A stretch of DNA of 64,000 nucleotides from CAG-411 sp963643465 (GTDB lineage: Bacteria; Bacillota; Clostridia; Lachnospirales; Lachnospiraceae), in NCBI GenBank assembly GCA_963643465.1, contig CAVIJT010000003.1, forward strand, positions 62,001-126,000, written 5' to 3'. The notes below the pieces were generated by a model, which made no database searches, had not been told where the DNA came from, and saw nothing but the letters and a program-made list of their open reading frames with translations. A program made the position numbers and the translations under genes. Position 1 is the first letter of the stretch, and every line of letters begins with the position of its first letter. Positions 42,891 to 51,483 of the stretch are shown piece after piece.

Positions 42891-43772
42891 CCCTATACGA
42901 GTAAATGTTTTATCTTTTGATGATTTTGCAGTTTGAATTGCACGAACTAAGTAAATCACAAGACCAACTACATAGTAAACATAGCAGTAAATAATTTCAT
43001 TTCTAACTTCGTCAAATTCCAGAGCATAAGAAATGTCGTCAAAACTTAGTCCGTAAGTCATAAAAGCAGATACTTCCATTGCAAATACAGTAACAGCAGA
43101 AAGAATAGCACATAAAATAATGCTTTGAGCTTTTAGACGTTTTCCTTTCCACAAAAATGCAGTATAGCAGATTGGGAATAAAACCACACATAAATATGGA
43201 TAAATGTATTCGGTATAATGATAAATGGCAGCCCATATTCCGCACATGGCAGCCATAGCAACTACGCTACAAATCATACCCACTGCAAAATTACCATTTG
43301 TATTATTTTCTTCTACGGCGTTTGCAATCTCTTTGCTACATTTCTCGCAGGTTAAGTGAATTTCATCATCTACTGCTACGGCATGAACCTGTGTTTCTTG
43401 TTTACAACAATCACAAATGACCTTGCAATTATTGTTTTGTAAAATTTCTGCTATTTTAGATAAAGTGGCATTATATTCTATGTCGAATGCCGAACTAGCA
43501 GTATTAAATCCAATGTTTGCTTTTTCGCCAGAATAACTTCCGTAAAGGATTGAACTGGTTTCTGTTTTTATATTGTCAATCTCTTCTGCGATATTTTGTT
43601 TTGCAGTAAGTTCATTGTTGCTTGCGTAAAATTGTGCTAAAAGTTCTTCATCTGATGTTACTGTTAGGAGAAGCGGAAATCCTTTGAATTCTCCGTATGC
43701 TTTTTCTTGACTTGTTGTCATAGTAAGGCCCAGTGCGTAAGCAATCGAACGTAATTTTTCATTTGCACTCAT
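42888..43772 (-). CDS. Zinc-ribbon-like membrane protein of unknown function
   Basis: The protein has 294 residues. The N-terminal ~110 residues are soluble, with no motif I can name. A CxxC...CxxC pair (VICDCCKQET and LTCEKCSKE, ~residues 120-145) looks like a zinc ribbon. Four TM helices follow at ~165-185, 190-210, 215-240 and 255-280. It could be a stress or regulatory membrane protein; no function is claimed. GGAAAG lies upstream of the ATG on the minus strand. Confidence 0.75.
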   Translation of the reverse strand: MSANEKLRSIAYALGLTMTTSQEKAYGEFKGFPLLLTVTSDEELLAQFYASNNELTAKQNIAEEIDNIKTETSSILYGSYSGEKANIGFNTASSAFDIEYNATLSKIAEILQNNNCKVICDCCKQETQVHAVAVDDEIHLTCEKCSKEIANAVEENNTNGNFAVGMICSVVAMAAMCGIWAAIYHYTEYIYPYLCVVLFPICYTAFLWKGKRLKAQSIILCAILSAVTVFAMEVSAFMTYGLSFDDISYALEFDEVRNEIIYCYVYYVVGLVIYLVRAIQTAKSSKDKTFTRIG

Positions 43773-43909
43773 GTTGAAATCTTCCTTTCGTATGTATATT
43801 CTAATAATTCGCTTTCGTTTATGTCTGTATCATACCATATAAAAAACTTTAGCAGAATAAAATGTAAAAATTGGCATACATTTTGTAAATAAAAAGTGAT
43901 AGCGGATGG

Positions 43910-43957
43910 CTTTTCTGTTATAATAAAAAATAGAGGTTTTTTATTATAACAGAAAAG
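43910..43957. promoter_or_regulatory. 21-bp perfect palindrome over the tatD promoter
   Basis: Arms 43910-43930 and 43937-43957 are perfect inverted repeats with a 6-nt loop. The left arm contains TATAAT (43919-43924) and the right arm ends 11 nt before the tatD start, next to its Shine-Dalgarno. The predicted transcript starts near the loop, so the full hairpin would not form in the main RNA; a DNA operator or cruciform, or a terminator for upstream read-through, is more likely. Confidence 0.65.
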
Positions 43958-43968
43958 AGGAAACAGGA

Positions 43969-44736
43969 ATGATATTTGAAACTCATGCTCATTATGAGGA
44001 TCAGAGATTTGACGAAGATCGGGAAGAACTGCTTAGGAAATTGCCGAAGCAGGGAATTGAATATGTAGTAAATGTAGGTTCCAGTTTGAAAACGACCAAA
44101 GCTACATTAGAACTTATAAAAAAATATGATTACATGTACGGTGCAGTAGGAGTTCATCCAGAAGAATGTGCAGAGCTTACGGAAGAAAGTTTTGCATGGC
44201 TAAAGAGTGTAACCGGAGAAGATAAAGTGGTTGCAGTTGGAGAGATTGGGCTTGATTATTATTGGGATGAGCCGGAGCGTAAGATTCAGAAAATGTGGTT
44301 TGAACGTCAGATTGCCCTTGCTATAGAAGTGGGACTACCTATGGTAATTCACAGTCGAGATGCTGCAAAAGATACGCTGGATATATTAAAAACATGTAAT
44401 GGAGACAAAGCAGGCGGTGTGATTCATTGCTTTTCTTATGGTGTGGATATGGCAAAAGAATATTTGGATATGGGATTTTACATTGGCATTGGCGGTGTGG
44501 TTACGTTTAAAAATGCAAAGAAGTTAAAAGAAGTGGCTGAGTATGTACCGTTGGACCGCATTTTACTTGAGACAGATTGTCCGTATATGGCGCCGGAACC
44601 CCATAGGGGAAAACGAAATTCCTCTTTGTATTTGCCTCATGTGGCAGAAAAAATAGCAGAGATTAAGGGGATATCCCCAGAAGAGGTGGTTCGTGTCACG
44701 AATGAGAATGGCAAAAAAATGTACCGCATTTTATAG
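43969..44736 (+). CDS. tatD: TatD-family metal-dependent DNase (YcfH/TatD)
   Basis: This 255-residue protein has the canonical TatD length and metal-site motifs: FETHAHYED near the start, AVGEIGLDYYWD near 84-95, PMVIHSRDAAKDTL near 124-137, VIHCFS near 146, and LLETDCPYMAPEPHRGKRN near 200-218. TatD enzymes are 3'-5' DNA/RNA exonucleases involved in repair and turnover. The rsmA gene follows after 17 nt; tatD-(rnmV)-rsmA is a conserved order in Firmicutes, here without rnmV. Transcription is probably from the palindromic promoter region just upstream. Confidence 0.94.
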   Translation: MIFETHAHYEDQRFDEDREELLRKLPKQGIEYVVNVGSSLKTTKATLELIKKYDYMYGAVGVHPEECAELTEESFAWLKSVTGEDKVVAVGEIGLDYYWDEPERKIQKMWFERQIALAIEVGLPMVIHSRDAAKDTLDILKTCNGDKAGGVIHCFSYGVDMAKEYLDMGFYIGIGGVVTFKNAKKLKEVAEYVPLDRILLETDCPYMAPEPHRGKRNSSLYLPHVAEKIAEIKGISPEEVVRVTNENGKKMYRIL

Positions 44737-44753
44737 AAAGTAGGAGAGAACAA

Positions 44754-45626
44754 ATGGCTACATTGGGAAATCCGCAGAACACCATTGCAGTTCTGCAAAA
44801 ATATAATTTTAATTTTCAAAAAAAGTTTGGACAGAATTTTTTAATTGATACACATGTATTGGATAAGATTATTGCAGCAGCAAATATTACAGAGGACGAT
44901 TTGGTGTTGGAAATCGGACCGGGAATTGGAACCATGACGCAATATTTGTGTGAACATGCAAGACAGGTAGTTGCTGTGGAGATTGATAAGAATCTCATTC
45001 CCATTTTGGAAGATACCTTGTCAGAGTATGATAATGTGAAAGTCATACAGAATGATATTTTGAAAGTGGATATTAATGAGATTGCGCAGAAAGAAAATGG
45101 AGGAAGACCAATCAAAGTGGTTGCGAATCTTCCATATTATATTACTACGCCTATTATTATGGGACTGTTTGAAAGCCATGTGCCAATTGAAAATATTACG
45201 GTCATGGTACAAAAAGAAGTGGCAGACCGTATGCAGGTGGGACCGGGAACAAAGGAATACGGCGCCTTATCTCTTGCGGTGCAATATTATGCGGAACCGT
45301 ATATTGTGGCAAATGTACCGCCAAACTGTTTTATGCCAAGACCAAAGGTTGGGTCTGCTGTCATTCGTTTGACTCGTCACAAAGAAAATCCAGTGGAGGT
45401 AAAGGATGAGGCGTTGATGTTTCGTTTGATTCGTGCGTCCTTTAACCAGAGAAGAAAGACCTTGGTAAATGGTCTCACCAACTCACCAGAAGTGCAGGCA
45501 TCCAAAGAGGAGATTTTGGCGGCGTTAGAGCAGATGGGAGTTTCGGCTACGGTTCGTGGAGAAACGTTTGGATTAGAAGAGTTTGCCACATTGGCAAATT
45601 TGTTGACGGACTCCTCTCATTCGTAG
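44754..45626 (+). CDS. rsmA: 16S rRNA (adenine1518-N6/adenine1519-N6)-dimethyltransferase
   Basis: This 290-residue protein of the KsgA/RsmA family dimethylates two adjacent adenines in the 3' hairpin of 16S rRNA late in 30S assembly. Motifs: KKFGQNFLID (family signature), VLEIGPGIGTMTQYL (SAM binding), VVAVEIDKN, NDILKVD, and the catalytic NLPYYITTPI, followed by the C-terminal substrate-binding domain with FRLIRASFNQRRKTLVNGL. It is the second gene of the tatD-rsmA operon. Loss in other bacteria gives kasugamycin resistance. Confidence 0.96.
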   Translation: MATLGNPQNTIAVLQKYNFNFQKKFGQNFLIDTHVLDKIIAAANITEDDLVLEIGPGIGTMTQYLCEHARQVVAVEIDKNLIPILEDTLSEYDNVKVIQNDILKVDINEIAQKENGGRPIKVVANLPYYITTPIIMGLFESHVPIENITVMVQKEVADRMQVGPGTKEYGALSLAVQYYAEPYIVANVPPNCFMPRPKVGSAVIRLTRHKENPVEVKDEALMFRLIRASFNQRRKTLVNGLTNSPEVQASKEEILAALEQMGVSATVRGETFGLEEFATLANLLTDSSHS

Positions 45627-45667
45627 GAGAAGTTCGTTTACTGGATTTCTTTCCATTGGAGTGTCAC

Positions 45668-45694
45668 ATATTTTTCATTTCTCGTGCATACATT
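45668..45694 (+). promoter_or_regulatory. Sigma-E/K-like sporulation promoter
   Basis: ATATT (45668-45672), a 14-bp spacer, then CATACATT (45687-45694). This matches the Bacillus sigma-E pattern (xATATT, 14-15 bp, CATACAxT). It lies ~100 nt before the unknown gene at 45792. No SigA-type pair is seen in this stretch. Confidence 0.5.
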
Positions 45695-45791
45695 AATGTA
45701 AACGAAAACTGTATGAAAACGGTAAGAGTACCGCTTACATAGGGCGAAAAAATAGTTTTTGTGGAATTTTATGTGCTGGGAGAGAGTGAAC

Positions 45792-46916
45792 ATGTATCAA
45801 AAAATGATTTCGTATATTTATGAGTATCGGAATGGAGAGAGAGGAAAAAATATTGGATTTGCAAAATTAGCACTCCAAAATCAAAATTATAAAATTAAGA
45901 TTCAGCTGAAACTTATGCAAGGAGGCAGAAGGGAGCTGGCGGTTTATGGATTTATCCGGGGAGAGGGCATCATACATACCGCTTGTTTTGGAAACATAAA
46001 ACTGGAGAACGGTTTTGGGGATGTAATCTTTTCCGGTAATAGCGGAAAAGTGTGGAAGGAAAAGAATTTCATGAAGATGAGTGGATTTTTATTCCTTCCA
46101 AAAGAGCAGGTAGAGTATGGACGGATTTCTTCCTATTGTGCTACTCAGTGGGATGATGACCCTATTGTTATAGAAACCTTGGACTTCTTGCAAAATAGAG
46201 AGAAAAGAGAAGAAGAATCCCTAGAGGAAAGACCGGAGAGTTCCAAACCTCAGGAAATGGTTCTTCATGCGGCTGAACTTGTGGAGGTTGCAGACTGTCA
46301 GGAAGGGGTGGCTGCCTGCGTAGAGGAACCAAGAGATATTTTAGAGGAAACCAAGAAAATCATAAATGAGAATGCCATAAGAACACGGACTGAGGAAATA
46401 AAAGAGGAGCCAAAAGACAGTCAAAAAGAGAATCAAGAGTCTGAACTTATAAACGAAACACAGAAAAACGAAAGCGAAGATTCCTGGAAGATGTTTGAGC
46501 AGCGAAGAAAATCAATGCGAAAAAAGTGGGAAAATCTTCAGCAGGAATGTAAAAGTGAAAATCTGGAATGGAAACTGGGAGAGGACATTTTGAAAAAGTT
46601 TCCAGTGATGAATCCCTTTTTTGATCAGGAAGTGGTGTCCTCTGTTCGGATAGAACCAAAAGATTTGGGGAATTTTCCTATGGAACATTGGTATCTTGCC
46701 AATAATAGCTTTTTGCTTCATGGATATTACTATTACCGCCATTTGCTATTTTTAAAAATGCACAATCAGCAAGAGTATATGTATGCGATTGGGGTTCCGG
46801 GAAATAACGATTATAGGGAAAATTTTATGGCAAATATGTTTGGTTTTGAGCAATTTAAGGTGGTACAGAACCGAAACAATGCTGGGTTTGGTTATTGGTG
46901 GAAACGAATCGTATAG
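45792..46916 (+). CDS. Uncharacterised cytosolic protein with conserved C-terminal domain (possible sporulation gene)
   Basis: The start at 45792 is chosen for GGGAGAG 7 nt upstream, giving 374 residues; in-frame upstream starts lack a site. The N-terminal ~130 residues form a compact domain (FAKLALQNQNYKIKIQLKL; GVIHTA-like ends). A ~150-residue acidic Glu/Lys coiled linker follows. The C-terminal ~100 residues are well ordered: RIEPKDLGNFPMEHWYLANN, LLHGYYYYRHLLFLK, YAIGVPGNNDYRENFMANMF, GFGYWWKRI. The C-terminal block recalls the uncharacterised DUF6128 of Lachnospiraceae, from memory only. There is no signal peptide or TM. The upstream sigma-E-like promoter suggests mother-cell expression. 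Confidence 0.72.
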   Translation: MYQKMISYIYEYRNGERGKNIGFAKLALQNQNYKIKIQLKLMQGGRRELAVYGFIRGEGIIHTACFGNIKLENGFGDVIFSGNSGKVWKEKNFMKMSGFLFLPKEQVEYGRISSYCATQWDDDPIVIETLDFLQNREKREEESLEERPESSKPQEMVLHAAELVEVADCQEGVAACVEEPRDILEETKKIINENAIRTRTEEIKEEPKDSQKENQESELINETQKNESEDSWKMFEQRRKSMRKKWENLQQECKSENLEWKLGEDILKKFPVMNPFFDQEVVSSVRIEPKDLGNFPMEHWYLANNSFLLHGYYYYRHLLFLKMHNQQEYMYAIGVPGNNDYRENFMANMFGFEQFKVVQNRNNAGFGYWWKRIV

Positions 46917-47006
46917 GAAAAAGTTATATTTTAACTTTTGACAAAATTACCCATGTCAATAGTCTTTTATGAATTAAATTTTGTACATAGGAGTAAATGG
47001 GTTTTG

Positions 47007-47035
47007 TTGAAAGGTTGTGAATAATGTGATAAAAT
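47007..47035 (+). promoter_or_regulatory. SigA-type promoter of the EAL-domain gene
   Basis: TTGAAA, a 17-bp spacer, then TAAAAT, ~75 nt before the start region. Confidence 0.55.
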
Positions 47036-47107
47036 GTGAGTAAAGATTAAGGGATTATAGGCAAAGTGTCTATAAATTAAGTTGCTTAAGAAAAAGGGCG
47101 CGAGGGG

Positions 47108-49132
47108 GTGCTTGGGGTGGATAGTTACAATATACATTTTGAAATTGCAGCAGTATTTTTTCTGCTGTTTGTAATTGTAATGCTAAAGATTAAGAGGCAG
47201 TTGAATATTTTTAAAAATGGTTTATTTTTTGCTGAGTTGAACGTGATTTTACTTTTAAATCTTTTGGATATTGCATCTGCATTTTTAATTAATAATAGTG
47301 AGGAATTGCAAGGGTATCAGTATTGGTTAGGAGTAACCTACAGTGTAACGATTCTTACATATTTGTTGCAGCAAGTGGCAATTATGCTGTTTTTGCTTTA
47401 TGTGGTTGCATTTTTGAATTTAAAAGAAATAGGGCAAGTGCTATTTCGGCTGTTTGGTGTCCTATCCATAGTATATGCGTTACTCGTATTATCTACACCA
47501 TTTACAAAATTGGTATTTTATTTGGAAACGGACGGAAGGTATCGGTACGGAAAGTTGCATTCAGTGTATTTTCTTATACCTTTGGCATGTGGAATTTGTA
47601 CTCTTATTCTAATGATTGTCAAATGGCGTAGATTTTCATTGATAGAAAAACGTACTTTTGCATTTTTTTGTATATCCACTTTTTTAGTGTTTGGAATTCA
47701 AGTGTTCCTCATACCTTCTCATTTGATTATTTATTTTTGGATTGCTATTGCACTTGTGGCATTGTTTTTATCCTTGCAGTCTCCAGATTATTATCTGGAT
47801 CGGACTACCTCTGCATTTAACAGTGATGGATTAACAGTTATGCTTCATGACCGGATTGCACGAAAGAAACCGTTTTCTGTGCTTCTTATGTCTGTTTATG
47901 ATTTTGAGGGAATTGAGGGTGGTTTTTCTACGCAGAACAAGCGACTTATATATAGTCAGGTGTGTTCTGCGCTGATACAGGGACAGAAGAGGAATCATAC
48001 CAATGGACAGAATTTTCATTTGTATGGAAAGAAAAAGAAAAAGTTGGATGTATTTCGAGATGATGATAAGATTTACATAATGTTTTATGATGTACCCAAT
48101 GCAGAGAAAAATGCCATTTCTATTGGTACTTGGGTGACAGAAGGTATTCAGGTTGTTGGAAAGAGTAAACCAGTGAAAATGGTTGCTAAAATGTTGTTCT
48201 TTGATTTTCCGGGAGATATTCGTTCCGAAGAGGAATTTTATTCTGTTATTAAATATTTCCTTACAGACGATTATTATAGTCGCTTTAATGTGCTGAATGC
48301 CATGAATGATGAATTTTTCAAAAAGAAAAAGCGCTATGAGGATGTGCGTAGATTAGTGGAGGAGGCCATTCGAACCGAAGGAATTGAGATGTATTATCAG
48401 CCTATTTACTCTACAGTTCGAGATGATTTCCATTCTGCGGAGGCATTGGTTCGTTTGCGGGATGTAAACAGTATAGGCTTTGTATCGCCGGAGGAATTTA
48501 TTCGAATTGCAGAAAAAGAAAATTTGATTTTGCAATTAGAAGATATTATTCTTAGAAAGATATGTAAGTTTATTAAAGAGGCTAGGTTGGAAGAACTGGG
48601 TATCGAATATATTGAAGTGAATTTATCCGGTAATCAGTGTATGCAGGAAGATTTGTATACACAGCTTCAAGGATTGATTGAGGAATACCATATATCACCA
48701 AACTTTATTAATTTTGAGGTGACAGAGACGGCAGCCATTGGTGACAGTCGTTGTCTCAGCCATAATATGGAAGAAATGAAGAGTTTTGGTTCTACCTTTG
48801 CTTTGGATGATTATGGTTCTGGTGCATCGAATTTGCAGTATTTGGTGGATTATCCTTTTGAGATTGTAAAGCTGGATAAGAGCATTGTATGGACCCATTT
48901 TCGTGAGACAAATCCAAAGACAAGACCGGTACTTCCACTTTCCATTCGTATGCTTCGCGAGATGAATGTGCTGATCGTGGCAGAGGGCGTGGAATACGAA
49001 GAAGAGAAGGAAGGATTAATTCGTATGGGTGTGCAGTATTTACAGGGATATTATTTTTCCAAGCCAATCGGGGAACAGGAATTTTTACAGTTCCTAAGAG
49101 AACACAATGGAGTTAGGAACATTAATCTTTAA
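47108..49132 (+). CDS. Membrane protein with degenerate GGDEF and intact EAL domain (c-di-GMP phosphodiesterase)
   Basis: The protein is 674 residues from GTG 47108; GTG 47117 is equally possible after GAGGGGG. About seven TM helices fill residues 10-230. The GGDEF-like segment (~245-410) lacks any GGDEF signature. The EAL domain (~420-670) is complete: SAEALVRLR (about Glu445), EVNLSGNQ, EVTETAAIG, ALDDYGSGASNL, VKLDKSIV and VAEGVEYEEEK carry the metal-binding and catalytic residues, so hydrolysis of c-di-GMP is likely. The ligand sensed by the membrane part is unknown. Confidence 0.92.
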   Translation: MLGVDSYNIHFEIAAVFFLLFVIVMLKIKRQLNIFKNGLFFAELNVILLLNLLDIASAFLINNSEELQGYQYWLGVTYSVTILTYLLQQVAIMLFLLYVVAFLNLKEIGQVLFRLFGVLSIVYALLVLSTPFTKLVFYLETDGRYRYGKLHSVYFLIPLACGICTLILMIVKWRRFSLIEKRTFAFFCISTFLVFGIQVFLIPSHLIIYFWIAIALVALFLSLQSPDYYLDRTTSAFNSDGLTVMLHDRIARKKPFSVLLMSVYDFEGIEGGFSTQNKRLIYSQVCSALIQGQKRNHTNGQNFHLYGKKKKKLDVFRDDDKIYIMFYDVPNAEKNAISIGTWVTEGIQVVGKSKPVKMVAKMLFFDFPGDIRSEEEFYSVIKYFLTDDYYSRFNVLNAMNDEFFKKKKRYEDVRRLVEEAIRTEGIEMYYQPIYSTVRDDFHSAEALVRLRDVNSIGFVSPEEFIRIAEKENLILQLEDIILRKICKFIKEARLEELGIEYIEVNLSGNQCMQEDLYTQLQGLIEEYHISPNFINFEVTETAAIGDSRCLSHNMEEMKSFGSTFALDDYGSGASNLQYLVDYPFEIVKLDKSIVWTHFRETNPKTRPVLPLSIRMLREMNVLIVAEGVEYEEEKEGLIRMGVQYLQGYYFSKPIGEQEFLQFLREHNGVRNINL

Positions 49133-49137
49133 TTTAG

Positions 49138-49175
49138 TTGGATAGCGAGGGTGACTTTGCTATCCAATTTGTTTA
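49138..49175 (+). terminator. Terminator after the EAL-domain gene
   Basis: Stem TTGGATAGC / GCTATCCAA with a 12-nt loop, then TTTGTTT. Confidence 0.75.
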
Positions 49176-49182
49176 TTATGCT

Positions 49183-49437
49183 CTTGTCAAATTGCACAAT
49201 TGGGGATTTTTATTTGTGATGATGTATGCGCCAGATAATCACCGCAGACACGTCGATTTCGCCCATTTTGCTCCGCGCCTATTAGCAGAAGCCTACGATA
49301 ACTCGCTTCGCTCAAACAAATCTCCGGCTTCTGCGCTTACTCGCAAAATTGGGCGAAATTTTCCTATCGTCTGCTTGTGATTGTCTGGCGCATACATCAT
49401 GAGCAAACCATAATTTATAATTGTGCAATTTGACAAG
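49183..49437. repeat. Long-hairpin dispersed repeat, copy B
   Basis: A 255-nt element with perfect 19-bp ends CTTGTCAAATTGCACAATT / AATTGTGCAATTTGACAAG. Internal pairs: GATGTATGCGCC (49221-49232) with GGCGCATACATC (49387-49398), ATTTCGCCCA with TGGGCGAAAT, and GCAGAAGCC (49285-49293) with GGCTTCTGC (49326-49334). The outer GTGTCAAAAG arms of copies A and C are missing. It follows the EAL gene's terminator. Confidence 0.88.
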
Positions 49438-49494
49438 TTTAGGTAGAGAACTTTTGTATTCTAACCATTACATGTCTATTGACAGTTTAATCCG

Positions 49495-49706
49495 TATAGG
49501 TATTTGCGAAACTTCAAGTATATAGTATTTATTTGTGCAGACCGCCCTATCATAAGCAAGGTGCTTCCGGCACCGTCGGTACTTATGTGCGGTTTTTTCG
49601 CACATTATGTACCGTTACGAGTGTCGGGCAGTGCAAACGTACCTGCGATGATAGGGCGGTCTGCACAAATATTTGGAGTGTAAATTAAGTTTCGCAAATA
49701 CCTATA
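49495..49706. repeat. Second, unrelated full-length palindrome (212 nt)
   Basis: Ends TATAGGTATTTGCGAAACTT (49495-49514) and AAGTTTCGCAAATACCTATA (49687-49706) are a perfect 20-bp inverted pair. Inside, ATTTGTGCAGACCGCCCTAT is matched by its complement before 49673, and the apex TGTGCG-N7-CGCACA is flanked by GGTAC / GTACC. Nearly the whole element folds as one hairpin. It ends 21 nt before the GNAT start, so it lies in the leader of that operon, or defines its 5' end. Confidence 0.85.
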
Positions 49707-49727
49707 TATGAAAGGAAGAAAAAGAGT

Positions 49728-50294
49728 ATGAATTATTTTTGCGAAACAAGACGGTTAGTATTGCAAGTATTGCCATCCTATTATAAGAAGCAGGTGTTGG
49801 AGTTTTATGAGGCGAACCGGGAGCATCTTGAGCCATGGGAGGCAAAAAGAGAGAACAATTTTTATACAGAGGAATACCAGAAAATGTTGCTAGAGGCGGA
49901 GTATAATGAGATTGTAAAGACAAAAATGCTTCGGTATTATTTATTTTTGAAGGAAGAACCTGATAAAATTATTGGAAGTGTATGTGCCAGTGGCATTCGG
50001 TATGGTGCCTTTGAAAGTTGCAGCATTGGATATAAAATGGGTAAAAAGTATTGCAGACAAGGTTTTGCCAAAGAGGCAGTGGAGAAACTGATGGACATTT
50101 TATTTAATGAGTATCATTTACATAGGGTGGAGGCAATCGTACATCCACAAAATGTTCCTTCTATTGCACTTTTAGAATCCCTTTCTTTTGCAAAGGAAGG
50201 AGTGGCAAAGGAAGCTGTGAAATTAAACGGTCAGTGGGAGGACATGTATCGTTATGCACTTATAAACAAGGAAACAGAAAGGAATGGTGGATAA
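49728..50294 (+). CDS. GNAT-family N-acetyltransferase (RimJ/RimL type)
   Basis: This 188-residue protein has the Acetyltransf_3 layout: TRRLVLQVLPSYYKKQVLEF start, GSVCASGIRYGAFESCSIGYKM, the acetyl-CoA loop GKKYCRQGFAKEAVEKLMDI, and RVEAIVHPQNVPSIALLESLSF with KEGVAKEAV. Such enzymes acetylate ribosomal-protein N-termini or small amines; the substrate is unknown. AAAGGAAG precedes the ATG. Its stop overlaps the tadA start by 11 nt, so the two are coupled. Confidence 0.92.
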   Translation: MNYFCETRRLVLQVLPSYYKKQVLEFYEANREHLEPWEAKRENNFYTEEYQKMLLEAEYNEIVKTKMLRYYLFLKEEPDKIIGSVCASGIRYGAFESCSIGYKMGKKYCRQGFAKEAVEKLMDILFNEYHLHRVEAIVHPQNVPSIALLESLSFAKEGVAKEAVKLNGQWEDMYRYALINKETERNGG

Positions 50295-50778
50295 CTTGGA
50301 ATTACAGACCATAGATTGTGGACAAGATGAGAAATTTATGAAAGAGGCAATTAAACAGGCAAAAAAAGCGGCAGCCATTGATGAAGTACCTATTGGATGT
50401 GTGATTGTTTGCGAAGGAAAAATTATTGCCCGCGGATATAATAAACGAAATACTATGAAAACTACCCTTGCCCATGCAGAGCTTTTGGCGATTCGAAAAG
50501 CCTGTAAAAAACTTGGAGACTGGCGTGTGGAGAACTGCACTATGTACATTACTTTGGAGCCATGTCAGATGTGCGCAGGAGCTATTGTGCAGGCAAGAAT
50601 TCCAAGGGTAGTAATTGGTGCTATGAATAAGAAAGCCGGATGTGCAGGTTCTATTTTAAATATGTTGGAAATGAAAGAATTTAATCATAGGGTACAGGTG
50701 ACTCGAGGTGTGTTGGAAGATGTATGTAGCCAGTTGATGCGAGATTTTTTCAAAGAGATGCGAAAGAAGAAAGGGTAA
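50284..50778 (+). CDS. tadA: tRNA-specific adenosine-34 deaminase
   Basis: This 164-residue protein is of the CDA-fold deaminase family. The zinc and catalytic motifs are HAE (about His64 and the proton-shuttling Glu66) and PCQMC (Cys94, Cys97), followed by RIPRVVIGAMNKKAGCAGSILNML, the TadA-type VxYGAxDPKxGAxGSxxNLL block. It makes inosine at the wobble position of tRNA-Arg(ACG). The exact start is uncertain: ATG 50284 overlaps the previous gene, and TTG 50296 also has a G-rich site. In many Firmicutes tadA is followed by the SRP RNA gene; here a LytTR regulator intervenes and the SRP RNA lies 3.4 kb on. Confidence 0.95.
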   Translation: MVDNLELQTIDCGQDEKFMKEAIKQAKKAAAIDEVPIGCVIVCEGKIIARGYNKRNTMKTTLAHAELLAIRKACKKLGDWRVENCTMYITLEPCQMCAGAIVQARIPRVVIGAMNKKAGCAGSILNMLEMKEFNHRVQVTRGVLEDVCSQLMRDFFKEMRKKKG

Positions 50779-50781
50779 TTT

Positions 50782-51483
50782 ATGCGAATTGCAGTATGTG
50801 ATGATGAGACAACGTGGATTGAACAGACAAAAAAACGTTTGGAGCAGGTATATGTTAGTTTGGATTTGCTGGTGGAGACTTTTTCAAGTGGAAAAGCGTT
50901 ATTGGAGAGAATGAACTGTGTTTCTTTTGATTTAGTGATTTTAGATATTGAAATGCCGGAAATGGATGGACTGCAAGTTGCCAGAAGTTTACGGAGTATG
51001 GGATTTACAACGGAAATTGTATTTTTGACTTCCCATGTGGAATATGCCTTAAAAGGTTATGAAGTACAGGCACTTCGCTATTTGACAAAACCAGTGGATG
51101 CAGAAAAACTTGGGGAAATTGTACAGTATTTATTGGAGAAAGAGAAGAAGCAAAAAAAGATTATTATTCAGTCCGAGGGAGAAACGGTTTCTCTGTTACT
51201 TTCGGAAATTTGCTATTTGGAATCGCAGAATCATGATGTGTTGTTTCGCACAGAAAAAGGTACTTGGAAAACGCGTGGAAAGATGGGAGACTACGAAAAA
51301 GAGTATGGAGCCTATGGATTTGTACGGATACATCGTGGCTTTTTAGTGAATTTGGCGTATGTTACTAGGATGAAGGAACGAGAAATCTATTTGACAGACG
51401 GCAGTATACTTCCTGTGAGCAGAACAAAGGAAAAAGTCACGAGAGAGGCATTGCACGCATATGTGGCGGAGGTGGCTCTATGA
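50782..51483 (+). CDS. LytTR-family response regulator (second system)
   Basis: This 233-residue protein has a receiver (CDDETTWIEQ; VILDIEMPEMDGLQVA, phospho-acceptor about Asp55; LRYLTKPVD) and a LytTR DNA-binding domain (EICYLESQNHDVLFRT; YGFVRIHRGFLVNLAYVTRM; LPVSRTKEK). It starts 3 nt after tadA and overlaps the kinase gene by 4 nt (ATGA). It is similar to, but clearly distinct from, the regulator at 32275. None of the 14-bp repeats found there is seen around this gene. Its targets are unknown. Confidence 0.93.
   Translation: MRIAVCDDETTWIEQTKKRLEQVYVSLDLLVETFSSGKALLERMNCVSFDLVILDIEMPEMDGLQVARSLRSMGFTTEIVFLTSHVEYALKGYEVQALRYLTKPVDAEKLGEIVQYLLEKEKKQKKIIIQSEGETVSLLLSEICYLESQNHDVLFRTEKGTWKTRGKMGDYEKEYGAYGFVRIHRGFLVNLAYVTRMKEREIYLTDGSILPVSRTKEKVTREALHAYVAEVAL

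Noticed and set aside
46917..46945. AT-rich hairpin after the 45792 gene as terminator
   Set aside because: The stem AAAAGTTA/TAACTTTT has only two G-C pairs and is not followed by a T-run.
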